Source: Polychytrium aggregatum (taxonomy: Eukaryota; Chytridiomycota; Chytridiomycetes; Polychytriales). Taken from it: DNA of 64,000 nucleotides. The stretch is from positions 1-64,000 of the forward strand of contig NW_026516242.1 in the NCBI RefSeq assembly GCF_025602895.1, in the 5' to 3' direction. The position numbers and the translations under genes were made by a program. The notes under the pieces are model-generated. The model was not told the origin of the DNA and made no database searches. It saw nothing but the letters and a program-made list of their open reading frames with translations. Below, in pieces: positions 53,466-63,600 of this stretch; position 1 is the first letter of the stretch; every line of letters begins with the position of its first letter.

Positions 53466-56400
53466 CTATCTCCTCCTTAAACTACGGCGTGTTCCATCTT
53501 GAGTTCTCCTGGGGCCAGGCTTGTCTGGGTAGCGTCGGTGGTACTCCGCGGCCACCGTTGGGGCAAAGACAATGTCGGCGGGCTCCCAACTTCGATCGGT
53601 GACCGGGTAGCCTTTCCAATCGATGAGATAGTGCAGCTTTCCGCGCACGAACTTGGAGTCTAAGATCTCTTCGACCTCCCACTCCAAGTTCCCATCGATG
53701 ACCACCGCAGGGGGCGGCGCTTGCACCCGACCCGGAAGCGAGTTCTTCTTGTAGGGCTCAAGAAGAGACACATGGAACACCGGGTGCACCTTTATGTCCT
53801 TTGGCAAGTCCAGGCGGAAAGCCAATGTCCCGACGGCCTCGAGGATGGTGAATGGTCCAATCCTCTGGTAATCCAGCTTCTTGCTTGGGCGAGTGGTGCT
53901 GATGTTACGAGTCAGCACCCAGACTTGATCGCCCGGACGCAAGTCGGGAGCCTGGGACCTCCGGAGATCTGAGAAGTGCTTGTAGTCAGACTTTGCCTTC
54001 TCAAGATTCTCCTTCAACAGTGCCAGGTTCCGCTGGAGATGTTCAACCCTCTCCGTGGCAGAGGGAACATCAGGGCCGCCAGCGATAACGGGGACTTCGA
54101 ACCTTGGGTGGAACCCATAGGTTGCCAAGAATGGCGAGGCATGTGTTGACGAGTTCTCGAGGTTATTGTAAGAGAACTCGGCCAACGGCAGCAGCTCGGC
54201 CCAGTCATCTTGCTGATACGACGTGTAACAGCGCAGGTATTGGTTGATGACCTGGTTGACCCTCTCAGTCTGTCCATCGGTCTGGGGATGGAAGGCCGTG
54301 GACAGACTGGTTTGGATCCCGAGCTGCGTGCAGAGTGCCTTCCAGAACCGAGAGGTGAACTGACTTCCTCGGTCTGAAACCACTGTGTCGGGGAGGCCAT
54401 GGAGACGAAAGACATTGTCGAGGAACAGTGACGCAGTCTCCTCCGCCGACGGCAGTGAACGCCAGGACATAAAGTGTGCCATCTTTGTGAGGCTGCATAC
54501 CACCACAAAGATGCAGGTGTGACCCTTGGACTTTGGCAGATCAGTGATAAAGTCCATGGTCAGTGTCCCCCAGGGTCGATCGGCTGTCTGGAGTGGCAAC
54601 AGGAACCCAAACGGCTTGTGTCGCGGAGCTTTCGAGCGTGCACAGGTGTCGCACGTCGAGACGTACTCTTTGACATCTTTCCGATAGGTTTGCCACCAAA
54701 ACTGTCGCGATACCAGAGCCAGAGTCCGTCGGATGCCTGGATGACCCACAGCGACTGGGTCATGGCACGACTTGAGCGCCGGAACTCGGCACGACTCTGG
54801 GACCACAATCCTGTTCTGGAAGGTGAGGTACTGGCCATTCCAGACGAACTTCGGGTCACGACGGTATTTGTCTAGACCGGGATCCCGAGCCTGCTCTTCG
54901 GCTATGAGCTGCAGCAAGTCCACAGGGTCACTGCGACTTGCAACCGAAGAGCGGGCGTCTCTGCTTCGGAGCACGCGTATCACCGCGGCAGGATCGAGAA
55001 GCAGAGGCGGATCCCTCGACACGGAGGCCGACGAAGGGATGTAGTCCGAGCGACGAGACAGGGCATCGGCCTTGCCGTTCCTCGCACCAGGACGGTACTG
55101 GATGCGGATGTCGAACCGAGACAAGAACTGGGACCACCGTGCATGGCGCTGGTTTAGGATGCGAGCCGTCGCCAGGTACTCCAAGTTCTTGTGGTCGGTC
55201 AGAACGGCAACGGGATGCTGGGCGCCTTCGAGGTAGTGTCGCCACGCCTCGAAAGCCTCCTTGATCGCCAACAGCTCTTTCTCGTATATGCTGTAGTTAC
55301 GTTCAGCATTCGAGAGTGTCCGCGAATGGAACGAGCAAGGATGAAGGCGATCATCAGCACCCCGCTGGGAGAGCACGCATCCAAGCGCAAAGTCCGACGC
55401 ATCTGACTCTACGACGAACGGCTTGGATGGGTCCGGATGCACCAGAACGGGCTCCGAAACGAAGGCATCCTTCAAGGATCTGAATGCTTTATCGGCTTCG
55501 CGGGACCACTGGAAGCCATGCGTCTTCCGGAAGAGCCGAGTCATGGGCCCCGCGATCTTTGCGTATCCATCGATGAAGCGTCGATAGAAGTTCGCAAACC
55601 CGACAAAGGATCGAAGATCCGAGATGTTGCGCGGTATGGGCCAATCCAAGATCGCAGAGAGCTTGGATCGCTCCATACCGATGCCCTCGGGCGAGACCAT
55701 GAAACCAAGGAACGAGACCGAGGTTTTGGAGAACTCGCACTTCTCCAGCTTGCAATACAGCTTTGCAGCTCGGAGCTTCGAGAGGACCTGCTTGACGTGC
55801 TCTACATGCTGCGACGGGTCAGCACTGTAGATCAAGATATCGTCAAGATACGCAATTGCGAACTGGTCCAACTCGGTGCGCAGGACGTCGTTGATGAAGT
55901 GCTGGAACGTCGCTGGCGCGTTGGTGAGCCCAAAGGGCATCACCAAGTACTCGAAGTGCCCATATCGAGTACGGAAAGCTGTCTTCCACTCGTCCCCGGA
56001 GCGGATGCGCAGCAGATTGTAGGCTCCACGAAGGTCCAGCTTAGTGAACACCTTCGCGCCTCGAAGTCGGTCCAGCAGCTCGCCGATCAGCGGTAAAGGG
56101 TAACGGTTCTTTACCGTGATACCGTTCAGTGCGCGGTAGTCAACGCAAAGACGAAGTGAGCCGTCCTTCTTCTTGACGAAGAGGATTGGCGAGCCTGCTG
56201 GGGACGACGAAGGACGAACGAATCCCTTGGCAAGATTCTCGTCGAGATAGTCACGCAGAGCGTGAAGTTCGGGCTCGGACAGTGAGTACAGAGGCCCGAA
56301 CTTTGGCGACTTGCCCGGCTCCAAGTCAATGGGGCAGTCGTAAGGGCGATGCGGAGGCAAGGAGTCAGCTTCCTGTTTAGAGAAAACAGACAGGAAGTCC

Positions 56401-57573
56401 TTGTACTCCGCAGGCACTTCGACAGTCGCAGTGCTCGGCTCGTCAGTGGGCAGGACATGGACCTGAAAGATGGTCAGGGGTTGCGTTCCATGCCTGCATG
56501 CATCCAGAGACTCGCGCATCGAGCGGTAATCAATGCTGCAGACGCGGAGAGGAGCGTCCGAGCTGAGAGGAGGGGCGTGGACAAGGTCAGAATAATGTTC
56601 GACGGTTACTTTATTCTGAACAATGTCCGAAGAACAAACAACAGGAGGAGGTACATCAAGGAGGGAAAGAGAACTGACAGCAGGAGAAGGGGTTTGGGAA
56701 GAGCGAAGGGGTTCGGGAGGAACAAGACAAGAAGGGGAAGACGAAGGTGGGAGCGTAGGAGAGGAGCTTAGATCAATCAAAGGAGTGGAATCATCAAGAA
56801 GGGGAGTGACATTGGAAGGAATTGTAGCAAGACGAAAGGGAAGAGGTGCATGGAGAGGGGTCGGAATCAACAGAAGGAGGGAGACAAAGAAGACCGCGAG
56901 ACCAGACAATCTTGGGCTCGGCGGTGCGCAACCAAGGAAAGCCAAGGATAAGTGGTTGATGTGGAGACCTGATCACATCGAACCGAAGGCGTTGCGAGAC
57001 GTCCCCGAGAATCACCTCGAGTGGAGCAGTCTCGCGGAGGATGGGGCCAGACGACAGCGGCTTACCATCCACGCCTTCCACTGCCAAGGGCGAAGCCTTG
57101 GAGCAGGTGGGGACAGAGTGTCGAGCAACAAAGTCCTCGTCGATAAAGTTGCCAGAGGCACCAGAATCGACAAGTCCTTCGCACGACAGAGAATCACCAG
57201 AAGGAAGACGAACAGCGACGGGAACAACCAACGAGCAACGACGAACAGACGAAACACAAGACTTTGGTTCGGTACCAGCTTCGGCACCAGGGTTGCGGCT
57301 AGCACAGACAGTTAACTTTGCCGAGGGTTGGCAGGACAGCTCAGGTATTTGCACCTGTGGATGAGGTGCAGTTCCCAGTGACACCAGAGGTGCCACGGGT
57401 ACTATGCCAGAGCTGAGAGTGTCCGCCGGTCCAGAGGCAAGGCGAAGCTGTCCGCACATCACTGCTTCCCCAGTACTTACCAAAGGCACCTTACCAATGT
57501 CTTCACTTTCGGAAGGCGGTGGGCACGGCTCCGGTTCAAGGCCTTCACTTAGAACCGGGCCTGGTCGTTTCCC
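53466..57573 (-). pseudogene. pol: C2 Pol, one frameshift between protease and RT
   Basis: The 5' part (57573 to about 56820) has the linker and protease VDSGASGNFID. The rest (to 53466) has RT, RNase H, integrase and chromodomain. A one-base insertion lies inside a short block, about 56814-56850, that also holds several substitutions compared with C1 and C3. The block encodes a Ser/Pro-rich spacer. All catalytic motifs are otherwise present. Confidence 0.9.
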
Positions 57574-58526
57574 GAACTGAAGTCTTGCACTTCTCCATCC
57601 TCGTAAACGATGGTGCGGATGATCCTCGGGCCGGGAGGTCCAGGGGGCGGTCCGGTAGCTCTGGTAGATCCAAACTTGACGGGGCAGTTTCGTACCAAGT
57701 GGCCCTTCTTGCCACAGTACAGGCAGAGTCCAAAGCGGCGGCGGCGTTGTTTCTCCTCGGCGGTCAGGGGTCCAGAGACGGCAGAGTCCACTTGCATGGG
57801 CTCGGAAACAATGTAGGAGGGGTGCGGCGGAGCGAGGACGGGCGCGGGAGCGATGGCGGGAACGGCAGCGGAGGCGGAACCAAAGGCGAACTGGGAAGAC
57901 CGGTAGCGGGCAGGCGTGCTTCGGCGCTCTTGACGGCGCTCGCGGATTCGTGCATCGAGCTCGTTACAAAGCTCGATGTACTCCTCCAGATCTCGTGGCA
58001 GAGGGCGAACTCGCGAAAGTTCGTCTCTGACATCATCCGACAAGCCAAGTCGGAAGAACGAGATCTTTGCACCGTCGTTCCAAGTCGTATCGGCGGCAAT
58101 ACGAAGGAACTCGGATGCATAGACTGCGCACGGGCGGTTGCCCTGAGACAGTGTGGTGATCACTGACTCGGCAGTCCTGGCCCGATCAGGGTCGTCAAAC
58201 ACTTTGGAAAAGCGTTCTAGGAAATCGCCAAAAGAGTTGAGTCGGGGATCACCCATCTCAAGCATCGGAGTCGCCCACTGGAGAGCCGGTCCAGTGAGCA
58301 GACTAATGACGAATCCGACCTTAATCGGGTCAGCAGGGAACCGGTGGGGCTGCATTCGTATATACAGTTTGCACTGATTTACGAATGCCCGGAACCCTTG
58401 CCGGTTACCGTCGTAACGGTCCGGCATCTGCACGCTGTACCCAGCGGCAGGAGCATCGCGAGCTGTCCGGAGCTCGGCGAGCTCGGCCTCCAAGGCACGG
58501 AGGCGGTCCACGAGGGCAGGATCCAT
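57549..58526 (-). CDS. gag: C2 Gag, 325 aa
   Basis: Starts MDPALVDRLRALEAEL, a probable coiled-coil beginning. The capsid part includes GFRAFVNQCKLYI and FGDFLERFSKVF, then an Ala/Pro linker and CCHC knuckle CLYCGKKGHLVRNC. It ends QARF just after the slippery heptamer (57567-57573). The ATG follows a T-run and repeated CCCAGT words. Intact. Confidence 0.94.
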   Translation of the reverse strand: MDPALVDRLRALEAELAELRTARDAPAAGYSVQMPDRYDGNRQGFRAFVNQCKLYIRMQPHRFPADPIKVGFVISLLTGPALQWATPMLEMGDPRLNSFGDFLERFSKVFDDPDRARTAESVITTLSQGNRPCAVYASEFLRIAADTTWNDGAKISFFRLGLSDDVRDELSRVRPLPRDLEEYIELCNELDARIRERRQERRSTPARYRSSQFAFGSASAAVPAIAPAPVLAPPHPSYIVSEPMQVDSAVSGPLTAEEKQRRRRFGLCLYCGKKGHLVRNCPVKFGSTRATGPPPGPPGPRIIRTIVYEDGEVQDFSSGNDQARF

Positions 58527-58701
58527 GGCGGGACTGGGACTGGGACTGGGAAAAAAAAAAAGCGAGGAGGTTCAAGAACAGGAGAGCGAAGAGGGCTCAG
58601 ACACAAGTGTGCTTGAGGTTCGGACAGGACTAGGAAAGGGGCGGGGCTAGGAGCGGAAGATACCAAGCAGGTGGTATCAGTAGAAGAGAGTTCGAACAAA
58701 G

Positions 58702-59120
58702 TGTGAGGAGTGAACAAGCGCAAGGACGAAGACCAAGTGCTTGGTATGAGCTTTATTAGCTTTTAGCCCCGAACACCAAAGAACAAGTTTTGTTCGAACT
58801 GGTGTTCAACATAGGCTCAGACATGCAGGGCTATTTATAGACCGGGAGAAGGTCGAGGGGCAAAAGTGGGCGAGAAGGGTGGAGCATCACAGAGAAGCGA
58901 GAAGGGGGTGCGAGAGTGGCTGGTGTGCAAGCGAGAGAGGCTTGGCACAGCCCGGGGACATGTGCCGAGCGGTGGGGGAGGCAGGAAACCAGTAGACGCG
59001 GGTGGCAACGGCGCGTGCTCATGCATGGGGGCAAACAAACACGTGGGGACTCATGATTGGTGCGGAGGGAGAGAGCATGCGGGACAATCTCATTGGTCCG
59101 TTGTGATGCTGGTCATCACA
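58702..59120 (-). repeat. C2 5' LTR, 419 bp
   Basis: Complete; lies back to back with the rest of the C3 5' LTR, giving divergent promoters separated by the CGCCC duplication. Confidence 0.95.
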
Positions 59121-59490
59121 CGCCCTCCGCACCAATCATGAGTCCCCACGTGTTTGTTTGCCCCCATGCATGAGCACGCGCCGTTGCCACCCGCGTCTAC
59201 TGGTTTCCTGCCTCCCCCACCGCTCGGCACATGTCCCCGGGCTGTGCCAAGCCTCTCTCGCTTGCACACCAGCCACTCTCGCACCCCCTTCTCGCTTCTC
59301 TGTGATGCTCCACCCTTCTCGCCCACTTTTGCCCCTCGACCTTCTCCCGGTCTATAAATAGCCCTGCATGTCTGAGCCTATGTTGAACACCAGTTCGAAC
59401 AAAACTTGTTCTTTGGTGTTCGGGGCTAAAAGCTAATAAAGCTCATACCAAGCACTTGGTCTTCGTCCTTGCGCTTGTTCACTCCTTACA
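59121..59490 (+). repeat. C3 5' LTR, remainder, with promoter
   Basis: LTR after the C2 insertion. TATAAATA at 59353-59360, start block AGTTCGAACAAA at 59392-59403 (39 nt from TATA), AATAAA near 59436. It ends CTCCTTACA, where the other copies have CTCCTCACA. Confidence 0.92.
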
Positions 59491-59491
59491 C

Positions 59492-59503
59492 TTTGTTCGA
59501 ACT
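59492..59503 (+). promoter_or_regulatory. C3 primer-binding site, self-priming type
   Basis: TTTGTTCGAACT, one base inside the LTR, is the exact 12-nt complement of 59392-59403. No TGG start is present. The same pair is seen in C1. Confidence 0.8.
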
Positions 59504-59667
59504 CTCTTCTACTGATACCACCTGCTTGGTATCTTCCGCTCCTAGCCCCGCCCCTTTCCTAGTCCTGTCCGAACCTCAAGCACACTTGTGTCTGAGCCCT
59601 CTTCGCTCTCCTGTTCTTGAACCTCCTCGCTTTTTTTTTTTTTCCCAGTCCCAGTCCCAGTCCCGCC

Positions 59668-60645
59668 ATGGATCCTGCCCTCGTGGACCGCCTCCGTGCC
59701 TTGGAGGCCGAGCTCGCCGAGCTCCGGACAGCTCGCGATGCTCCTGCCGCTGGGTACAGCGTGCAGATGCCGGACCGTTACGACGGTAACCGGCAAGGGT
59801 TCCGGGCATTCGTAAATCAGTGCAAACTGTATATACGAATGCAGCCCCACCGGTTCCCTGCTGACCCGATTAAGGTCGGATTCGTCATTAGTCTGCTCAC
59901 TGGACCGGCTCTCCAGTGGGCGACTCCGATGCTTGAGATGGGTGATCCCCGACTCAACTCTTTTGGCGATTTCCTAGAACGCTTTTCCAAAGTGTTTGAC
60001 GACCCTGATCGGGCCAGGACTGCCGAGTCAGTGATCACCACACTGTCTCAGGGCAACCGCCCGTGCGCAGTCTATGCATCCGAGTTCCTTCGTATTGCCG
60101 CCGATACGACTTGGAACGACGGTGCAAAGATCTCGTTCTTCCGACTTGGCTTGTCGGATGATGTCAGAGACGAACTTTCGCGAGTTCGCCCTCTGCCACG
60201 AGATCTGGAGGAGTACATCGAGCTTTGTAACGAGCTCGATGCACGAATCCGCGAGCGCCGTCAAGAGCGCCGAAGCACGCCTGCCCGCTACCGGTCTTCC
60301 CAGTTCGCCTTTGGTTCCGCCTCCGCTGCCGTTCCCGCCATCGCTCCCGCGCCCGTCCTCGCTCCGCCGCACCCCTCCTACATTGTTTCCGAGCCCATGC
60401 AAGTGGACTCTGCCGTCTCTGGACCCCTGACCGCCGAGGAGAAACAACGCCGCCGCCGCTTTGGACTCTGCCTGTACTGTGGCAAGAAGGGCCACTTGGT
60501 ACGAAACTGCCCCGTCAAGTTTGGATCTACCAGAGCTACCGGACCGCCCCCTGGACCTCCCGGCCCGAGGATCATCCGCACCATCGTTTACGAAGATGGA
60601 GAAGTGCAAGACTTCAGTTCGGGAAACGACCAGGCCCGGTTCTAA
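59668..60645 (+). CDS. gag: C3 Gag, 325 aa
   Basis: Same length and layout as C2 Gag: MDPALVDRL start, capsid, CCHC knuckle CLYCGKKGHLVRNC, stop TAA within the frameshift hairpin loop. The ATG is in a good context (cccgccATGG). The frame is open for some codons upstream through the T-run, but the first ATG after that run is the natural start. Confidence 0.94.
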   Translation: MDPALVDRLRALEAELAELRTARDAPAAGYSVQMPDRYDGNRQGFRAFVNQCKLYIRMQPHRFPADPIKVGFVISLLTGPALQWATPMLEMGDPRLNSFGDFLERFSKVFDDPDRARTAESVITTLSQGNRPCAVYASEFLRIAADTTWNDGAKISFFRLGLSDDVRDELSRVRPLPRDLEEYIELCNELDARIRERRQERRSTPARYRSSQFAFGSASAAVPAIAPAPVLAPPHPSYIVSEPMQVDSAVSGPLTAEEKQRRRRFGLCLYCGKKGHLVRNCPVKFGSTRATGPPPGPPGPRIIRTIVYEDGEVQDFSSGNDQARF

Positions 60646-60663
60646 GTGAAGGCCTTGAACCGG
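60621..60663 (+). promoter_or_regulatory. C3 gag-pol -1 frameshift signal
   Basis: Heptamer G_GGA_AAC at 60621-60627, an 8-nt spacer, then stem CCGGTTC (60636-60642) with GAACCGG (60657-60663) around a 14-nt loop. The gag TAA begins at the stem end. The same module is at 50585-50627 (C1) and 57531-57573 (C2). Confidence 0.87.
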
Positions 60664-63600
60664 AGCCGTGCCCACCGCCTTCCGAAAGTGAAGACATTGG
60701 TAAGGTGCCTTTGGTAAGTACTGGGGAAGCAGTGATGTGCGGACAGCTTCGCCTTGCCTCTGGACCGGCGGACACTCTCAGCTCTGGCATAGTACCCGTG
60801 GCACCTCTGGTGTCACTGGGAACTGCACCTCATCCACAGGTGCAAATACCTGAGCTGTCCTGCCAACCCTCGGCAAAGTTAACTGTCTGTGCTAGCCGCA
60901 ACCCTGGTGCCGAAGCTGGTACCGAACCAAAGTCTTGTGTTTCGTCTGTTCGTCGTTGCTCGTTGGTTGTTCCCGTCGCTGTTCGTCTTCCTTCTGGTGA
61001 TTCTCTGTCGTGCGAAGGACTTGTCGATTCTGGTGCCTCTGGCAACTTTATCGACGAGGACTTTGTTGCTCGACACTCTGTCCCCACCTGCTCCAAGGCT
61101 TCGCCCTTGGCAGTGGAAGGCGTGGATGGTAAGCCGCTGTCGTCTGGCCCCATCCTCCGCGAGACTGCTCCACTCGAGGTGATTCTCGGGGACGTCTCGC
61201 AACGCCTTCGGTTCGATGTGATCAGGTCTCCACATCAACCACTTATCCTTGGCTTTCCTTGGTTGCGCACCGCCGAGCCCAAGATTGTCTGGTCTCGCGG
61301 TCTTCTTTGTCTCCCTCCTTCTGTTGATTCCGACCCCTCTCCATGCACTACTTCTCTTTCGTCTTGCTCCACTTCCTCCAATGTCACTCCCCTTCTTGAT
61401 GATTCCACTCCTTTGATTGATCTAAGCTCCTCTCCTACGCTCCCACCTTCGTCTTCCCCTTCTTGTCTTGTTCCTCCCGAACCCCTTCGCTCTTCCCAAA
61501 CCCCTTCTTCTGTTGTCAGTTCTCTTTCCCTCCTTGATGTACCTCCTCCTGTTGTTTGTTCTTCGGACATTGTTCAGAATAAAGTAACCGTCGAACATTA
61601 TTCTGACCTTGTCCACGCCCCTCCTCTCAGCTCGGACGCTCCTCTCCGCGTCTGCAGCATTGATTACCGCTCGATGCGCGAGTCTTTGGATGCATGCAGG
61701 CATGGAACGCAACCCCTGACCATCTTTCAGGTCCATGTCCTGCCCACTGACGAGCCGAGCACTGCGACTGTCGAAGTGCCTGCGGAGTACAAGGACTTCC
61801 TGTCTGTTTTCTCTAAACAGGAAGCTGACTCCTTGCCTCCGCATCGCCCTTATGACTGCCCCATTGACTTGGAGCCGGGCAAGTCGCCAAAGTTCGGGCC
61901 TCTGTACTCACTGTCCGAGCCCGAACTTCACGCTCTGCGTGACTATCTCGACGAGAATCTTGCCAAGGGATTCGTTCGTCCTTCGTCGTCCCCAGCAGGC
62001 TCACCAATCCTCTTCGTCAAGAAGAAGGACGGCTCACTTCGTCTTTGCGTTGACTACCGCGCACTGAACGGTATCACGGTAAAGAACCGTTACCCTTTAC
62101 CGCTGATCGGCGAGCTGCTGGACCGACTTCGAGGCGCGAAGGTGTTCACTAAGCTGGACCTTCGTGGAGCCTACAATCTGCTGCGCATCCGCTCCGGGGA
62201 CGAGTGGAAGACAGCTTTCCGTACTCGATATGGGCACTTCGAGTACTTGGTGATGCCCTTTGGGCTCACCAACGCGCCAGCGACGTTCCAGCACTTCATC
62301 AACGACGTCCTGCGCACCGAGTTGGACCAGTTCGCAATTGCGTATCTTGACGATATCTTGATCTACAGTGCTGATCCGTCGCAGCATGTAGAGCACGTCA
62401 AGCAGGTCCTCTCGAAGCTCCGAGCTGCAAAGCTGTATTGCAAGCTGGAGAAGTGCGAGTTCTCCAAAACCTCGGTCTCGTTCCTTGGTTTCATGGTCTC
62501 GCCCGAGGGCATCGGTATGGAGCGATCCAAGCTCTCTGCGATCTTGGATTGGCCCATACCGCGCAACATCTCGGATCTTCGATCCTTTGTCGGGTTTGCG
62601 AACTTCTATCGACGCTTCATCGATGGATACGCAAAGATCGCGGGGCCCATGACTCGGCTCTTCCGGAAGACGCATGGCTTCCAGTGGTCCCGCGAAGCCG
62701 ATAAAGCATTCAGATCCTTGAAGGATGCCTTCGTTTCGGAGCCCGTTCTGGTGCATCCGGACCCATCCAAGCCGTTCGTCGTAGAGTCAGATGCGTCGGA
62801 CTTTGCGCTTGGATGCGTGCTCTCCCAGCGGGGTGCTGATGATCGCCTTCATCCTTGCTCGTTCCATTCGCGGACACTCTCGAATGCTGAACGTAACTAC
62901 AGCATATACGAGAAAGAGCTGTTGGCGATCAAGGAGGCTTTCGAGGCGTGGCGACACTACCTCGAAGGCGCCCAGCATCCCGTTGCCGTTCTGACCGATC
63001 ACAAGAACTTGGAGTACCTGGCAACGGCTCGCATCCTAAACCAGCGTCATGCACGGTGGTCCCAGTTCTTGTCTCGGTTCGACATCCGCATCCAGTACCG
63101 TCCTGGTGCGAGGAACGGCAAGGCCGATGCCCTGTCTCGTCGCTCGGACTACATCCCTTCGTCGGCCTCCGTGTCGAGGGATCCGCCTCTGCTTCTCGAT
63201 CCTGCCGCGGTGATACGCGTGCTCCGAAGCAGAGACGCCCGCTCTTCGGTTGCAAGTCGCAGTGACCCTGTGGATTTGCTGCAGCTCATAGCCGAAGAGC
63301 AGGCTCGGGATCCCGGTCTAGACAAATACCGTCGTGACCCGAAGTTCGTCTGGAATGGCCAGTACCTCACCTTCCAGAACAGGATTGTGGTCCCAGAGTC
63401 GTGCCGAGTTCCGGCGCTCAAGTCGTGCCATGACCCAGTCGCTGTGGGTCATCCAGGCATCCGACGGACTCTGGCTCTGGTATCGCGACAGTTTTGGTGG
63501 CAAACCTATCGGAAAGATGTCAAAGAGTACGTCTCGACGTGCGACACCTGTGCACGCTCGAAAGCTCCGCGACACAAGCCGTTTGGGTTCCTGTTGCCAC

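Larger units (their letters stand above)
53047..59120 (-). mobile_element. Ty3/gypsy chromovirus C2, 6074 bp
   Basis: Complete minus-strand copy with CGCCC duplicated at 53042-53046 and 59121-59125, inserted at base 54 of the C3 5' LTR. LTRs are 53047-53465 and 58702-59120. With C3 it makes a head-to-head inverted repeat of at least 4.8 kb per arm. Its pol carries one frameshift. Confidence 0.96.
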
